Below, one piece after another: positions 12,204 to 23,625 of a DNA stretch of 64,000 bases. A program made the position numbers and the translations under genes. Where the stretch lies: positions 248,001-312,000 of the forward strand of contig JASJOG010000145.1 in the NCBI GenBank assembly GCA_030142905.1, read 5' to 3'. The notes below the pieces were generated by a model. That model was given only the letters and a program-made list of their open reading frames with translations, ran no database searches and had not been told where the DNA came from. The stretch is from Heliopora coerulea. Taxonomy: Eukaryota; Cnidaria; Anthozoa; Scleralcyonacea; Helioporidae. The first letter of the stretch is position 1. Each line of letters starts with the position of its first letter.

Positions 12204-12722
12204 AATACAAATATCTTTTTCATAAAAGGAATTGTTTAGTAAATGAGACAATAAACATGTACTCTCACTGTACTACAAACCCCATGTTTAATTTAGCCTT
12301 GTTTACAGCTTCCTCTCTTCTCTGACCAGTATTTACTCATACAGAATAAACAGATATAAAATTTGACATAACCTGCTTCAATGTGCTTGACAGTACAAGT
12401 AAAGCCCACCTACCCATGGGTTTTTTTGCATTCATGAACTACCATAAAGAAAAATAAAAACTGTAACATTAAATCTAAATTTCAACAGTTGTACATTGGG
12501 CAGCAATTTCTTAAAGTCAAGCAGAAACACAGCTCTGACTGAGCTGGCTTTAGGTTTTTGGGATACATGTAAATTACTTTTGACTCATTATTTGAATAGT
12601 AGATAAAGGAATAGAAATGGTGCCTCTTTGAATGTCAAACTCTAATATTGTTTGGTATAATTTGCTCATCTTTAAAACTCAACATTAGAACAACGAAGTT
12701 TAAATTATCAAGCAAGCTAATC

Positions 12723-13820
12723 TTAAAAAGATGGTGGGTTGGTCACATTCCCACCATCAAATGGCAGCAAAATTTGTTCTGGGGCTGTATAAGGAGAAGA
12801 AACTCGCATTGGGTGAAATGTTTGGCCAGCTGGCACCTGACTAGAGTTGTATGCTGAAGGAGGCAATCCCATGCCAGACATTTTAATTTGAAAACACAGC
12901 TGGTTTATCTGAAATTTAGCAATAGCATTTTGCTCTGCTGTCATATTTCTTAATTGTGAGGCTACAAATGACCCAAACAGTTCATCTGCATCTTTAGATG
13001 TTTCTGCCGGACGTTTGGCAAATTGTAACATACATCGTATCATTTCTACTTCTACTTCTTCAGCAGTTCTTTTGTCAGGCTTTTTTTTCTTGTCCCACTT
13101 CAGTTTTCCTGTTACTTTTGACAGATTTTCAGTAGATGTTGAACTAGTATCCAGATCTACCTCAGACGTTTCATCACATTCAGACGAATTTCCTGCTTCA
13201 CTTTCTTCAGTGGCACAAGCTACATTTCCTTTGGTACGGCGACGATTTATTATAAAACTGTCTAACCAACTAAGAAATGGATACATTTCAGATGCATCTT
13301 TCTTTACTTCTTCTACATCTTTTGCACTACCTCCAGACACTTTTTTGCTTTTCAGCTTTTGTTTATCTCTTGTGTACCTTGATCGAAGATTCAAAAACAT
13401 CCTCTTGGCATCTGCAGCTATATATAATATTGCAAACATGGTTGTTTCAACTTTCAAGCAGTTATCTCAATTTCAAGCAGTCTTTAATTAAACTTCTTTC
13501 TCTAGTTGGTTTTAAATGTTTACAATCCTAATGAATCAATAATGATTGACGCTACATTCTACATACTACTGTCATTTTATCAAACATACCTATAGCATCT
13601 GGGGCTGGATATTATACATTAGATGGATAGAATAGACGAGTGTCCATGCCTCACCTGTTGCTATTCCTGGAACTGCATCTGCGACCGCTTTCCATGCATT
13701 TTCTTTAAGATTTTTGTTTTTAAAATCTTTTATTGTCTTGTCATATAAAACGGGATACGATCTGACGGCTTCTGCAAGTAGTTCGTCTGTTGTTAATGTA
13801 TTCACATCATCGGTCGCCAT
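12723..13820 (-). CDS. MADF-BESS DNA-binding protein of the Harbinger element, two exons (13820-13655, 13411-12723)
   Basis: Exon 1 (13820-13655) ends at a GTGAGG donor; exon 2 (13411-12723) starts after a CTGCAG acceptor. The spliced frame is 855 bases, 284 residues, and reads PGIAT-DAKRMFLNLRSRYTRDK without a break. Residues 12 to about 72 form a MADF (Myb/SANT-like) domain: LLAEAVRSYPVLYDKTIKDF, then the NAW and NLRSRYTR signatures. A BESS-like motif (DELFGSFVASQLRNMTAEQN...) lies at about 198-230. Between them is an acidic, Ser/Thr-rich linker and a KKKKPDKR basic patch. In known Harbinger elements this second protein binds subterminal repeats and helps transposase enter the nucleus. It converges with the transposase gene, leaving about 520 bp between stops. 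Confidence 0.85.
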
Positions 13821-14101
13821 GTTTAAAATAGATGATGGATGGTCATGAAGAGAGAGCGAAAGAATCTGAGTACAGTACTAGCATTAGTGTCATAAGCACG
13901 TTCACATTGGAGTCAGAAAGACATAAAGACATAACGACATAAACATAACGACATAAAGAAAAGATCAGTCTTTTCCTTATGACGTTATGTTTAAGTCGAT
14001 ATGTTCTTATGTTAGGGCAGTTCACACTCAAACATAAGGACATAAACGTCGATATTCTTATGTTGTTATGTCGTTATGTTGCCAGTGTGAACTAGGGTTA
14101 A

Positions 14102-14813
14102 CTGGATAGGTTTTTCTGCCGGTACAAAAAGCTTTCTGGTATAGCTAGTGTAAACAGGACGACTCTGTGCAATCGTAAAAGGTTATCCCGGAATGCATGA
14201 TATAAACAACGGACCTGAAAAGGCAGGGTATAATCCGCCTTGAAGATATTTGCAACTACAACAGCTCTCTTCTTGTTCCCCAACTCGCCAACTTGTTCAA
14301 AATACAATTTATTGTACTGTATCAAGGACAGCGGAGCCGGGGGAGGGCTGGGGTCTTTAAACCCTCAGATCCCCTTTAAGACCCTTTAGACCCCTTTTAA
14401 TGCCCTCTTTTTTCCAAAATAACGTTGAAACAACTACTTTTCCGAACATTTGTTGTGAAATTTTTCCAGGGAAACGGGCAAAAGCTCACTAGTCCCCTCA
14501 CTCAAAATTTCGCTTCGCCTTCCTTGTATGTGTCCCAGAACTGTTTGCAATAATCCAACAATAATAACACACACAATAACGCTCACGTGACTCCATATTG
14601 AATACAATATCAATCGAAGGGTCAAAGAACCCCGAACACCCATCCAATACGGAACGTACCACTTTCAAGACCGGAACAACATTGGACTCGCCCCGTTCTT
14701 AAAATCGCTCCGAAAATAATATTCCTAGCATAAACGTAAGGCCTACCCGATATGGTTTTCGTATCGCTTTGGAAAGCTATCCAGTATCGTGCAAACACAA
14801 CCTGAGTGTCTAA
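14102..14813. other. Gene-free spacer between Harbinger elements
   Basis: Minus-strand frames at 14098-14325 and 14434-14643 show no family features. A pyrimidine-rich 'accctttagaccccttt' run lies at 14380-14400. Confidence 0.4.
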
Positions 14814-15786
14814 AGCCTGGTTTACACAAGCGACATAAGCATAAGGACAAGATCAATACGAAACCAATGCGTGATATCTCCTCAAGGACTTGCAAAGACA
14901 AAACAACAAGAATTTTATTTTTGTTTCGTCTTTTATTCGGCTCATGGCTTATGCTTGGACTATGATCTTAAGCCTTGGCCAAACTGTCGAACATTGTCAG
15001 ACGAGAAAACCAACATTGGCAATCTAACATTGCTGGGCAAGTCGCATAACACTATCTACAATTGTTGGATAGGCTGTCCAACAATTTTGAGTGAGTCATC
15101 AGCCGAAAACGTAAGCCAGCTATTACAAGTGTAATTTCTTGGCTTTTGGAGGAGGTTTCTGGTGAAAAGCGCTTTAGGAGGGGAAAGACATCAGACTGGG
15201 CAAAACAGCGACATGAAAGCGAATTCTTATCACAATAAAACAGCCGAAAATGTAAGATAATCTGAACAAAACGTGCCCCAGAGACATCTTCATCGTTCTT
15301 AATGACTAATCAAGCTTTCAAAATCGGAATTCTTAGAAACTTTCATTACTTTCGATTTATTGGGTTGGTTAGTTTGATTTTCAACAAGTACGCCAACCTC
15401 AACCGTGCTGTTTAGAGTTATTCATGAAGCACGTGGCTAATTGGTGACATCTGATTGGCCTGTGGTGACAATTCCTCCATTTCAGCAATGCGACATTGTT
15501 GGACGAACGGCCAAACTGTCCAACATTTGTTGGACAAATCAAAATGTTGGACCAAATGTTTGATCGGAAGCAAGCGAAATCCAAACATCCTTTCCAACAA
15601 AAATGTTGGGCCTACATAGGGTGTCAAACGATTAAACAATGTTAGATGCAACAAGGTTGGATCGTTTGACCAGGGCTTTATGCTTATGATTACGACGATC
15701 CTTATGTCGCAGGATTGACTTCATTCCTTTGTTTTGCCTTTTGTTTTATTCTTATATTATGCTTAAGCTCACGTGTGAACCAGGTT
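14814..15786. mobile_element. Harbinger-type MITE, 973 bp, with a second MITE nested in it
   Basis: Ends 'agcctggtttacac' and, as complement, 'aacctggttcacac' are flanked by TAA at 14811-14813 and 15787-15789. Subterminal 'gacataagcataagg' matches the 10179 element family. It has no transposase frame. The middle is occupied by a younger insertion at 14971-15677. Confidence 0.75.
14971..15677. mobile_element. Nested Harbinger-type MITE, 707 bp
   Basis: Ends 'agccttggccaaactgtc' and complement 'agccctggtcaaacgatc' are flanked by TTA at 14968-14970 and 15678-15680. The interior is rich in 'gttggac' and 'tccaaca' motifs in both orientations ('ccaacatttgttgg'), allowing extensive subterminal pairing. 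It sits wholly inside 14814-15786, so it inserted later. Confidence 0.75.
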
Positions 15787-15789
15787 TAA

Positions 15790-17157
15790 CGATTTCCCTT
15801 TACTCAGTTGTTTATGTCGTTATGTTTCGAGTGTGGACCAGACTTAACAAAGCGTTCGACGCTTTAACTGAGCACTTATTCTCAAACGTTTGAAATAAAG
15901 TAGCCGACAACTTCCTACTTTCTACTTGTTCACTTCTCGTTTCAACTTAAAAATGCCCTCTGTAACGTAGTGTGCAGAGCAAGAAAGACTGACATCTGGA
16001 ATACAGTAATTATTCATTTCCTGGAATTCATTCCGCCACACCTCGTAATAGCCTCAATATTTTCATTATTATGTCTGTTTCTAATTAGGATGTGCTGAAT
16101 AGTTACTGTATAATGTGAACACCCCTAGCGGCTAACTTTACAATCATTATACATGCCGTTTCAGCTCCAGTCACGAATGAGACGTCTGTTGTAAAATGCA
16201 AATGTACACAAAGTTTATGATCTCCTACAGTCCCATTGGTTTATCGATAGATGATCATTTTAAAGTGATCATCTCCCCTCTATCGACCTTGCTACATTTC
16301 TTGTTTGTTGTTTATTCAACCAATAGGGCACCTCATAGCTCTATGGGCTCAATTAAGCATGCTCTTTGACGTCAGTACGATTTTGAGCTACCGTCATTTA
16401 CCTTATTTGCAGAACACCATGCACTACTTAGGTCCAGCTAAGATGTTTACCAGATGTAAACTTTGGATAGTAAGATGTTCAAGTCGTTTAAACGACGTCG
16501 GAATGAATGTCCACCCCGGTATAGTTCAATAATTAAATCTTTGAAAACTTTGTGTGGTAAGGAATCATTGGTTTCCATGGAGAATGCCCTCACAGGTCGT
16601 ATAAACAACTCGAACAACGAATGTTCACGTCTGATAAACAGTTTACTTGAAAGAAGTGCAACTTATGAATCTACACTCGTATTAGAAATATTGCACTAGT
16701 ATCGCCTTTTCAGTTTGGGAAAACTTTCCGTTCAGCTAAGCGCGAGTTTCATTTCCTAAACAGCTGTGTCAGCTAAGTGAGCGTCCTTGTGTGCCCTACT
16801 GTTGTTTTTCTCATTCCTCGAATAACATTCTTTCTATCTTGTGCAAGCGTACCAGATAACTCCAAAGCAGAACATAGAAAACGAATAACATTCATACCTT
16901 TACTGAAGCATATCCAGGACTGACCAGAAAATACCCAATTCCAGTGCATTTATATTCCGGGAGTTGCCTGAAAAGAGGCATTTCGACTGAGGAAATGAAT
17001 GCCTAGAGTTAAATTCAAAGGACTGATAATCAGCAGGAGCAATTTTCTTAATTTGAAATTAATCTGATGAAGCGATTAGAGTGAGAAGTTCCTGAAGTAC
17101 AGTAATGACTGTTTCATATGTTCAGCCTCAGCCTAGCTGCTTCAGCAAGTCTGTAGC
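15790..17157. other. Gene-free stretch, one weak open frame
   Basis: A 78-codon plus-strand frame at 16463-16699 (begins MDSKMFKSFKRRR) lies after a small 'gatgatcatttt' palindrome. It has no family signature; I leave it uncalled. A 'gttatgtttcgagtgtgga' Harbinger end fragment lies at about 15820-15848. Confidence 0.4.
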
Positions 17158-17307
17158 CTTAAAGACGGATTTCCACTTGGTGCAAAATGTCGCACGCGTA
17201 ACCGTTGTATTATTAAAATTGAATAGTTTTCTACTTGGTTGCGCTTGAGAGCTCCGAAGAAAAAGTCACGCGCGGGACATTTTGCACCAAGTGGAAATCT
17301 ACCTTAA
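17158..17307. mobile_element. Short MITE, 150 bp, with 20+ bp terminal inverted repeats
   Basis: 'atttccacttggtgcaaaat' near the left end is repeated as its complement near the right end, and CTTAA borders both ends (17158-17162, 17303-17307). The TTA/TAA context suggests a Harbinger-type deletion derivative. Confidence 0.7.
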
Positions 17308-20300
17308 GAGGAAGATATTTGAGAAAAAAACTGCTCATTAAGTGATGTTTCCACGTTTGTCCTACCCTGTGTAGAGTTATAGCGAGATAAGGCAAAACTC
17401 TGTAAATTTTTTGTGTGGGTGTGTGTTGGGGGCTTGGATGGCCTGGTGGTGGTGTTTCAACTCGCACTTGCCGAGCAATACGACAAACTGACGCAAAAAT
17501 GCCCTCCAATTTAGTCCTGAGCTGCGTCACTCTCGAAACTTTCGGCATTCAGATCAGAGAATTATCAGGGGCAGTCGCAAATTAAAGAGCAAGAACCAGT
17601 ACTCATTTGTTTGCACTTCGAAAGTCGCAGCTAAAATCCCCATTCCCTCTCTTTGTGTTTTACCTTCAAGAGTTCTGACGCCAATGAATTCATTTTTTGC
17701 AAGAATTTTTAATTCATTACATCGATAGCCATCGATATAAAAGCCAGTTCCATATTGGATTACCATGGATACACGCTATCTTACAGGGACATGCTGGGTC
17801 TTCAAAAAAAAAACCAACGAATAAGCAACATGTGAGGGGGCCCAGGGGCAGATTCACGAATGCAAGATGTGTCTTGGGGAGAGGCAATATTTGACCAAAT
17901 TTGACGTGGCGAGAAATAAACACTTCACCTAACATTGAGATTTTTATTACAAGTTTGAATCATACGGAATGGCCATTCCAGTTTTCCAAAATATAATCTT
18001 CAATGTGCACTATAATGACTAATGACTGGCACTATGCCAATGGAAGGCAATAGGGGTTATGATAACCTACAGGCTGGGACATTCGCTTGTCCCCTCTATA
18101 GTATATGCCTATGTGCGTTATTGGCCACATGACATGCATAATTTGAAAAATAAAGCAATTTATGATGTATTGTTACCTTGTCACATGAGAATCAACCATC
18201 TACTTACAGAGCTATGGAAACAAAAGCCGCTTCATCTCACTACTGTCTGCATATTCTCTAATTATATCTTCCTTGTTCAAGTTCCACTATAGTTCATGCT
18301 CTGTTGCCAGTTAAATCCTTTGGTTCAAATTTTCATGTGTCAATCTGCTTGCCAGTCTATCCTTTAAATATCAAATAACTCGTTTGTGGTATTTGGTGCG
18401 CCTGCGCATGTTTTCGGTCAATGCAAAGGTTGCAGAAAAGCGAATATTTCAAGTAACCTTCCACGGCAAACCGAACGCGATTCGGTACCGGTACGCAAAT
18501 GTTCAACATACTTGAAAAGCAAATAAAATTGCTCTTGAAACAATTTGCTTTTAACCCTTTCAGTGGTTTTCTTATACCTGTTTTTTAAAAAAACAATTTT
18601 TCTATTTCAATATCATCACCTGGTTTGAGTTTTCCAAGGCAGCCATTTTTATTGACCTTAAATGGAAATCCTTGAAATCGATATTATCGTAAAGTAAATT
18701 AACTGAGCTTTCAGAAAATGTATACTTTTAGCATGTTTAGAAGAATATTTTTTAAGTTATACATATTATTACCTCACTCACTGAATTCGGTATTTATTTT
18801 TCAAAAAAAGAGTGGGTTTTTATGTTAGGTCAAACCGAGAATGTTCTGGGGTTGAAAGGGTTAAATATAGTAGCTCTAGTATATCATGAATTAGCTAGTA
18901 CATAACGCTTCTAGAGGTTGTACATAACGCTTCTAGATCGTTATGTATTTTATTTTTTTTTCAATTTTTAACTTTTTAACGGGCCCATGAATCCCAGCGG
19001 CCAACAATGAGTTCTCGTTGTCTCGTCCCTGGCCAGCACGTCCCAGCTATCATAATCATCACATCTGGTGATCACGTAAGAATGGAGTGCGTCAGGAAAT
19101 GGAGCAAAGTCAAACGTCGGTCAAAGAAGGTCGTTTGCACCCCCGCTTTGGTCAGCTTTCTCTCATTCCTTTAATTGTTTACACATGGGGCTCTTTCAGC
19201 AATATATTATTGAAGTCTTGTTATTTTTGGCTGCTCAAGCTGCGTAAAGTCTTCGACCTGGAAAAACCCGAGCTCAGGACGTGACTGGAAACCGTAATCT
19301 TCTAAATTTTGCCGAAAACATTTGGAAGGTTGTGGGTTCTAACACCGTTCGAGGCTTAGATTTTTCCCGAAGACACAACACAGTTTCAGTAGCACGGAAC
19401 AACAAATTTCTTGAGTTCCTGGTTTATGGTTTTATTTACTTTGCTGTACTGGACAAAAATATAACTCCATGCAAGGCACTCGCTTGGCTGAGGTAGATTT
19501 CGAAAGTTTGGGTTTTTACGTATTTAATCTCTTTTTCACACCAGCATGTCCCTTGTTCCGCACTTTGTCAGTTAATTACATCGAAGAGAAAATACCAAGC
19601 ATCTTTGGATGAGGGCAATTTGGTTTTCAGAGTAGCAACATTCGAACTTCAGTCAATTCAAGTAGAATGGGTTGTTTAAACGAACAACTTTTGCAGCAAT
19701 TTTTAGCCTCCCGACACATGCGATCGAGTGGATTGACTTGATTGGTCAATATTGCGCTTGACAATAACGTTTTCACCGCGTTTTTTACTCGATGATCTGA
19801 AGACAACTTCGGCTGAACGGACTTGGAGACAATTTTCGCATCGTTATTGTTGTGGTAACAGACCGTCTCGACCAGTTGAGCTCGATTCTTTTTCCGACAA
19901 AGGTTCCCAGGGGCGGTGTTGACTAGGGTTGTAACTTTTGCCTTGCTTTGTTCTTCCGCCGAACAAGTTGAGAGAATTGGTGCTTTGCGTAACATTAGCT
20001 TTAGAATTTATAATTCCAAACTTCAAGGTCATGACGAAGACAAGTCACGAACGACGAGACAAACATCAGGACGTTTTTTTCAGAAGAGTTTACCAAGCTT
20101 TCGGTTGGCAGACGTTCAAGGTTTTGAAGTGAATGGAAAGACTAGCTAACATTAGTTAGAAAACAAGTAATAGGAAGTATAAAATATACTTACTAAGTGA
20201 AGGTACGTGGATTGTCACTGGTGCTAATCCATTAGTTACTGGTCAAGCAAGGTGAATTAGCCGACTACTTGAGTAGTAAACCTCGACGACCAAGAGCGAG

Positions 20301-20560
20301 TGAGTACATCACATTAGAGAAACAGAACGGACCATTTGTTATAACTGGGACTAAAGCTCTAGCGTCCAGAAATTGAGAAGGCTTTCTCTGAATGGACGGG
20401 AATTTGCATCAGTTTCCGTTATTAGGAAGTCAGTTTCTGTGGAGATGTTTTTAGAACCACTCTCATTTTACGTACCTGCTGAGAGTAATCAGAAAAATCA
20501 GCTAGCATGTACTGAAGGGGAATTACGACAGAATTAAGATTCAAAAGCTGCTTACAAAAA
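17308..20560. other. Gene-free stretch of 3.2 kb
   Basis: No credible exon. 'gtacataacgcttctaga' is tandemly duplicated at 18899-18938. Overlapping frames on both strands at 19.6-20.1 kb carry no recognisable motif. Confidence 0.4.
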
Positions 20561-20562
20561 TT

Positions 20563-20830
20563 TAAGGTAAAAAGTTAAAAGTGGCAATTGAGGAACCAGG
20601 CGGAAAGAGCAATCTTGTTAGGAATATCAAAGCCCAGCATATAATTTTGAATATACCCATGATAATACAGACATATTTTTCAATAACTCATGTCTGTATT
20701 ATTATGGGTTTATTCAAATATATATGCTGGGCTTTGATATTCCTAAAAAGTTAAAAGGTTGATAACTGCCGTGTATTGTCAACCTTTTAACTTTTTACCT
20801 TATTTATCACTGTCTACGCAATATTCTATT
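20563..20830. mobile_element. Hairpin element remnant (copy B) interrupted by a smaller hairpin
   Basis: Outer parts read 'aaggtaaaaagttaaaag' and, at the right, the complement followed by 'cactgtctacgca', as in copy A at 751-930. At 20619-20745 a 127-bp near-perfect hairpin is inserted: arms of about 55 bp beginning 'taggaatatcaaagcccagc' around a short loop. No hammerhead core survives here. Confidence 0.6.
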
Positions 20831-21176
20831 CCTATGAAGATTTAGTCTGGTCAGGACCAGTTTGTAAACTTTGAGTTCAAACGCAACAGAGATTGTCGAA
20901 AGTCGACGAATTCGGACGCGTGAAAAAGGTTGCAAGTCGATTTTAGGCTTGACACGTTCGCTTGGACCTCATAAACATCTCTCTCCTTGCCAAGAGATGT
21001 CAAAATGTCACCGAACTTAGAAACGTTAAAGTTTCAAAAGAATCTAGAAAGTTTCGTTTTCACCTTCTACAACAAAATTAACTAACATCGTATAACACGG
21101 CTTACATGTTGAGCAATTTTATTTTTTATTGCAAGATTTAAAATTGATGTAACTACGGTGATTAAATAAATGTGAA

Positions 21177-21240
21177 TCAATCAATCAATCAATCTCTATC
21201 CCTCTCTCCCTCTCTCCCTCTCTCCCTCTCTCCCCCTCCG
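21177..21240. repeat. Microsatellites (aatc)n and (ccctctct)n
   Basis: Adjacent simple repeats after 'taaataaatgtg'. The arrangement could be the tail of a non-LTR retrotransposon, but no coding part is visible upstream. Confidence 0.85.
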
Positions 21241-23080
21241 ACAAATAATTATTTAATTCAACCAAGGGTTAATCTCCTATCATCACAAACAATTATATTA
21301 TGAAGATTACAACACAGAGATCGTGTTAACAACCCATTGGGCTATATGTGACAATGGATCTCAAATTATTAGGGAACAGTTTTCATGGAAAAACGCGTGC
21401 AGATGCTTGAAACACAAACCAGTTATAATGCACAAGTTCCGAATGCCTTGGTATCACCTAATCTCACCAAACTATTTCACATTAATTCACCTTCACCAGG
21501 CTATGTTCTCGGTGGAAGAGGTATAAATGTTCTTGTCAAAACCAAATACGGAATGGTTGAAGAAGAATCTTAAGTTTTTTGGGTCAAAATTGTTGAACGA
21601 ATTACCATTGATAACTAAATTTTAAAATGGAATGACATCATCTAAAGGTGAACTATTAAAACTCAATTCCGAGTATATAATGATTTGCAATTTGTGTATA
21701 GTTTTAGCATAGAGTTATTTTCCCGGTTCCAATGAAAAGCAGTACAAATTGATTACTTTCCAACAGTCTGTCCTCAAACTAGTGTTCACAAGGGAATTAC
21801 TGTACGCATGTCGCGACAACAAGGAGATTATGGATCAATTGTACGACCCTTAGGGGCACATGTACAACATTCATCTCACATTTTAATTTGGTACAAAATT
21901 GATCTTAAGATGTCATTACTGCTATTAAGCGAGACCTTACATTTTGAAAAATTTCTACAAAACAGCACTCAGCTACAGCCCACCTTTTCTAATTCCTGGA
22001 TCCCCTCTTTAGAATATCAACACCCATATGCTGAGCACCTGTCAGATTTTGGGCTGGATCCGGCCCTGAAATGTCCCTTATATGTAGAACCAAGAATGTC
22101 AAGCTCAGCAAAATCTTCCCTGACTGTGAAAGAGTAAACCCAAGAATGTCAAGGATAGAGACGAACGGAATTACGGGAATAAATAACAGCCGGAAAAATC
22201 TCCAAAAGAAATGGTGTGGAAGTTCTGTGAGAGGGATTGAAGATGATGTTTTAGTTAAGAGCAGGTTTAAGCATTGAGGTAGATAAACTCTCGGCTAACG
22301 AAGACATATCGTTCATCCCTCTCTCTTTGCCATCGAACTTCACCCACCGTTTCTTACGGGGATTTTACTATACTTCCATCCTGTCCTTTCTTCAGTTCTA
22401 GCCTTGAAATGCGCGTCTGAAAGAGTATTAATCTCACGGGTGTCAAGTTCACCAAAATTGGCCCACTACCAACAATTTTGTCCTCTAAGTTAAGTCTTCT
22501 GATGAACTAAAAACCTACAAAGGCACTTACGTTCTCAGACCAAAAGCAAGAAGAATGTATACTCACTAAACGGCTCTTTTCTATCAAAAGTCATAAGTGT
22601 TTCTTCGATCGTCTTCAAGATATCCAAGATAATCTTAGAATTATCTTTCCAAACAATGTAGAGACTGGCTTGCCAATAGCATGGCCTGTAATAGCGTTCT
22701 CTCATCACTGACATGCTTAAAAACAATTACTCCCCAAGGAAAGTTGTTTGCATTACCTACAGGTACCGTTGACTTTTGGGTAAATATAGTTTGATCTATG
22801 ACGCATTTTCGAAGTTATTTTGGAATTACAGGCTTTCGTGTTTGGGGAAAACATGAGCATTGTTTGAGTGTCTCAAGCCATTGGCCACGACACATCAATA
22901 CGCAGTCAGCAACAAGGGTATTTCTTCTGACAGCTTTGCTTCTGTAAACGGTAATCTTAACCCTTTCAAGAATGTGGTCGATGCAGCTCGAATTTTCCTG
23001 ATTTGCATGTAACCGGAAAGGCGGAAAAGAGCGTCAGAGGAAACACGGTAGGTCAATTAGGCAAAAATGAAAAGGTGATT
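21241..23080. other. Gene-free stretch
   Basis: Several 60-110 codon frames (21323-22277) overlap in different frames and lack motifs or splice support. Confidence 0.4.
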
Positions 23081-23160
23081 TACTGACGTAATGTTGTTAA
23101 GTGATGACCAATGATGTGGTGTCAAATTCCGGCAGAGAGAGTACTTATTAAGAACCAAAA
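23081..23160 (+). promoter_or_regulatory. Putative proximal promoter of the Ser/Lys-rich gene
   Basis: A CRE-like 'tgacgtaa' (about 23083) and a CCAAT-type 'accaatga' (about 23108) lie 60-90 bp before the ATG. The arrangement suits a short-leader promoter; activity is not shown. Confidence 0.35.
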
Positions 23161-23169
23161 CAGTTCACA

Positions 23170-23625
23170 ATGCAGTCAAGTTTTAGTAATCTCCGTGAGC
23201 AGACAGAAGTAACAAGAAGCACTCTTGCTCAACATTTCGTTACCGTACAGCCGCCTGAGAACAGTGTTGATGGTATGGGAGGTTTCACAATCTCACCGAA
23301 AGTTTTCCAGTGTTTAAGCACAAAGTCCAAGTCCAGGAGCAGGGATTCTTTGAGGAGTAAATCTTCAACGAACTCGAGTGAATACACTCCAGCCTCCTCT
23401 GCAACGAAGTCCAATTCTGTTTATTCAAGCGCGACCAGTCTCGAATCAGCGTCCTCCACTTCTAGCGAGCGAATGCTGCTAAAGAGTCATGAGAAGCGAC
23501 CAAGAAAGAAAAGGATTAATTACAACACTTCGGCCTTCACAGGACCAACAGCCTTCTCCAAAAACTCGGGCTATTCCCCGAGCGAGCTCGCAGCTCTTCA
23601 ACCCTACCGTTTCTCAGGTCGTTGA
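23170..23625 (+). CDS. Ser/Lys-rich protein of unknown function, 151 aa
   Basis: A single open frame with ATG in context 'cacaATGc' and TGA stop. The protein has no signal peptide or membrane segment. Residues 55-100 are a Ser/Thr-rich stretch (KSKSRSRDSLRSKSS, SSATSLESASSTSSER) typical of disordered, phosphorylated regions. Residues 105-114 contain KRPRKKR, a plausible nuclear localisation signal. The C-terminus ends in SELAALQPYRFSGR. Codon use looks more balanced than in surrounding frames, and CRE/CCAAT-like sites lie just upstream, which argues for a real gene. I recognise no domain; it may be a lineage-restricted nuclear or stress-response protein, but this is a guess. Confidence 0.6.
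   Translation: MQSSFSNLREQTEVTRSTLAQHFVTVQPPENSVDGMGGFTISPKVFQCLSTKSKSRSRDSLRSKSSTNSSEYTPASSATKSNSVYSSATSLESASSTSSERMLLKSHEKRPRKKRINYNTSAFTGPTAFSKNSGYSPSELAALQPYRFSGR

Larger units (their letters stand above)
10179..14098. mobile_element. Near-complete PIF/Harbinger DNA transposon, 3920 bp
   Basis: Terminal inverted repeats 'agcctagttcacactagcga' (left) and 'accctagttcacactggcaa' (complement of right) are bounded by a TAA duplication at 10176-10178 and 14099-14101. Inside are a HARBI1-like DDE transposase on the plus strand and a convergent MADF-BESS protein on the minus strand, the usual two-gene layout of this superfamily. Subterminal 'cataacgacataa' motifs are repeated near both ends, with an internal hairpin at about 13915-14030. 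Related non-coding copies flank it at 9.8-10.2 and 14.8-15.8 kb. Confidence 0.88.

Noticed and set aside
13015..13531. Two plus-strand frames of 158 and 84 codons
   Set aside because: Antisense shadows of the MADF-BESS exon and its intron.
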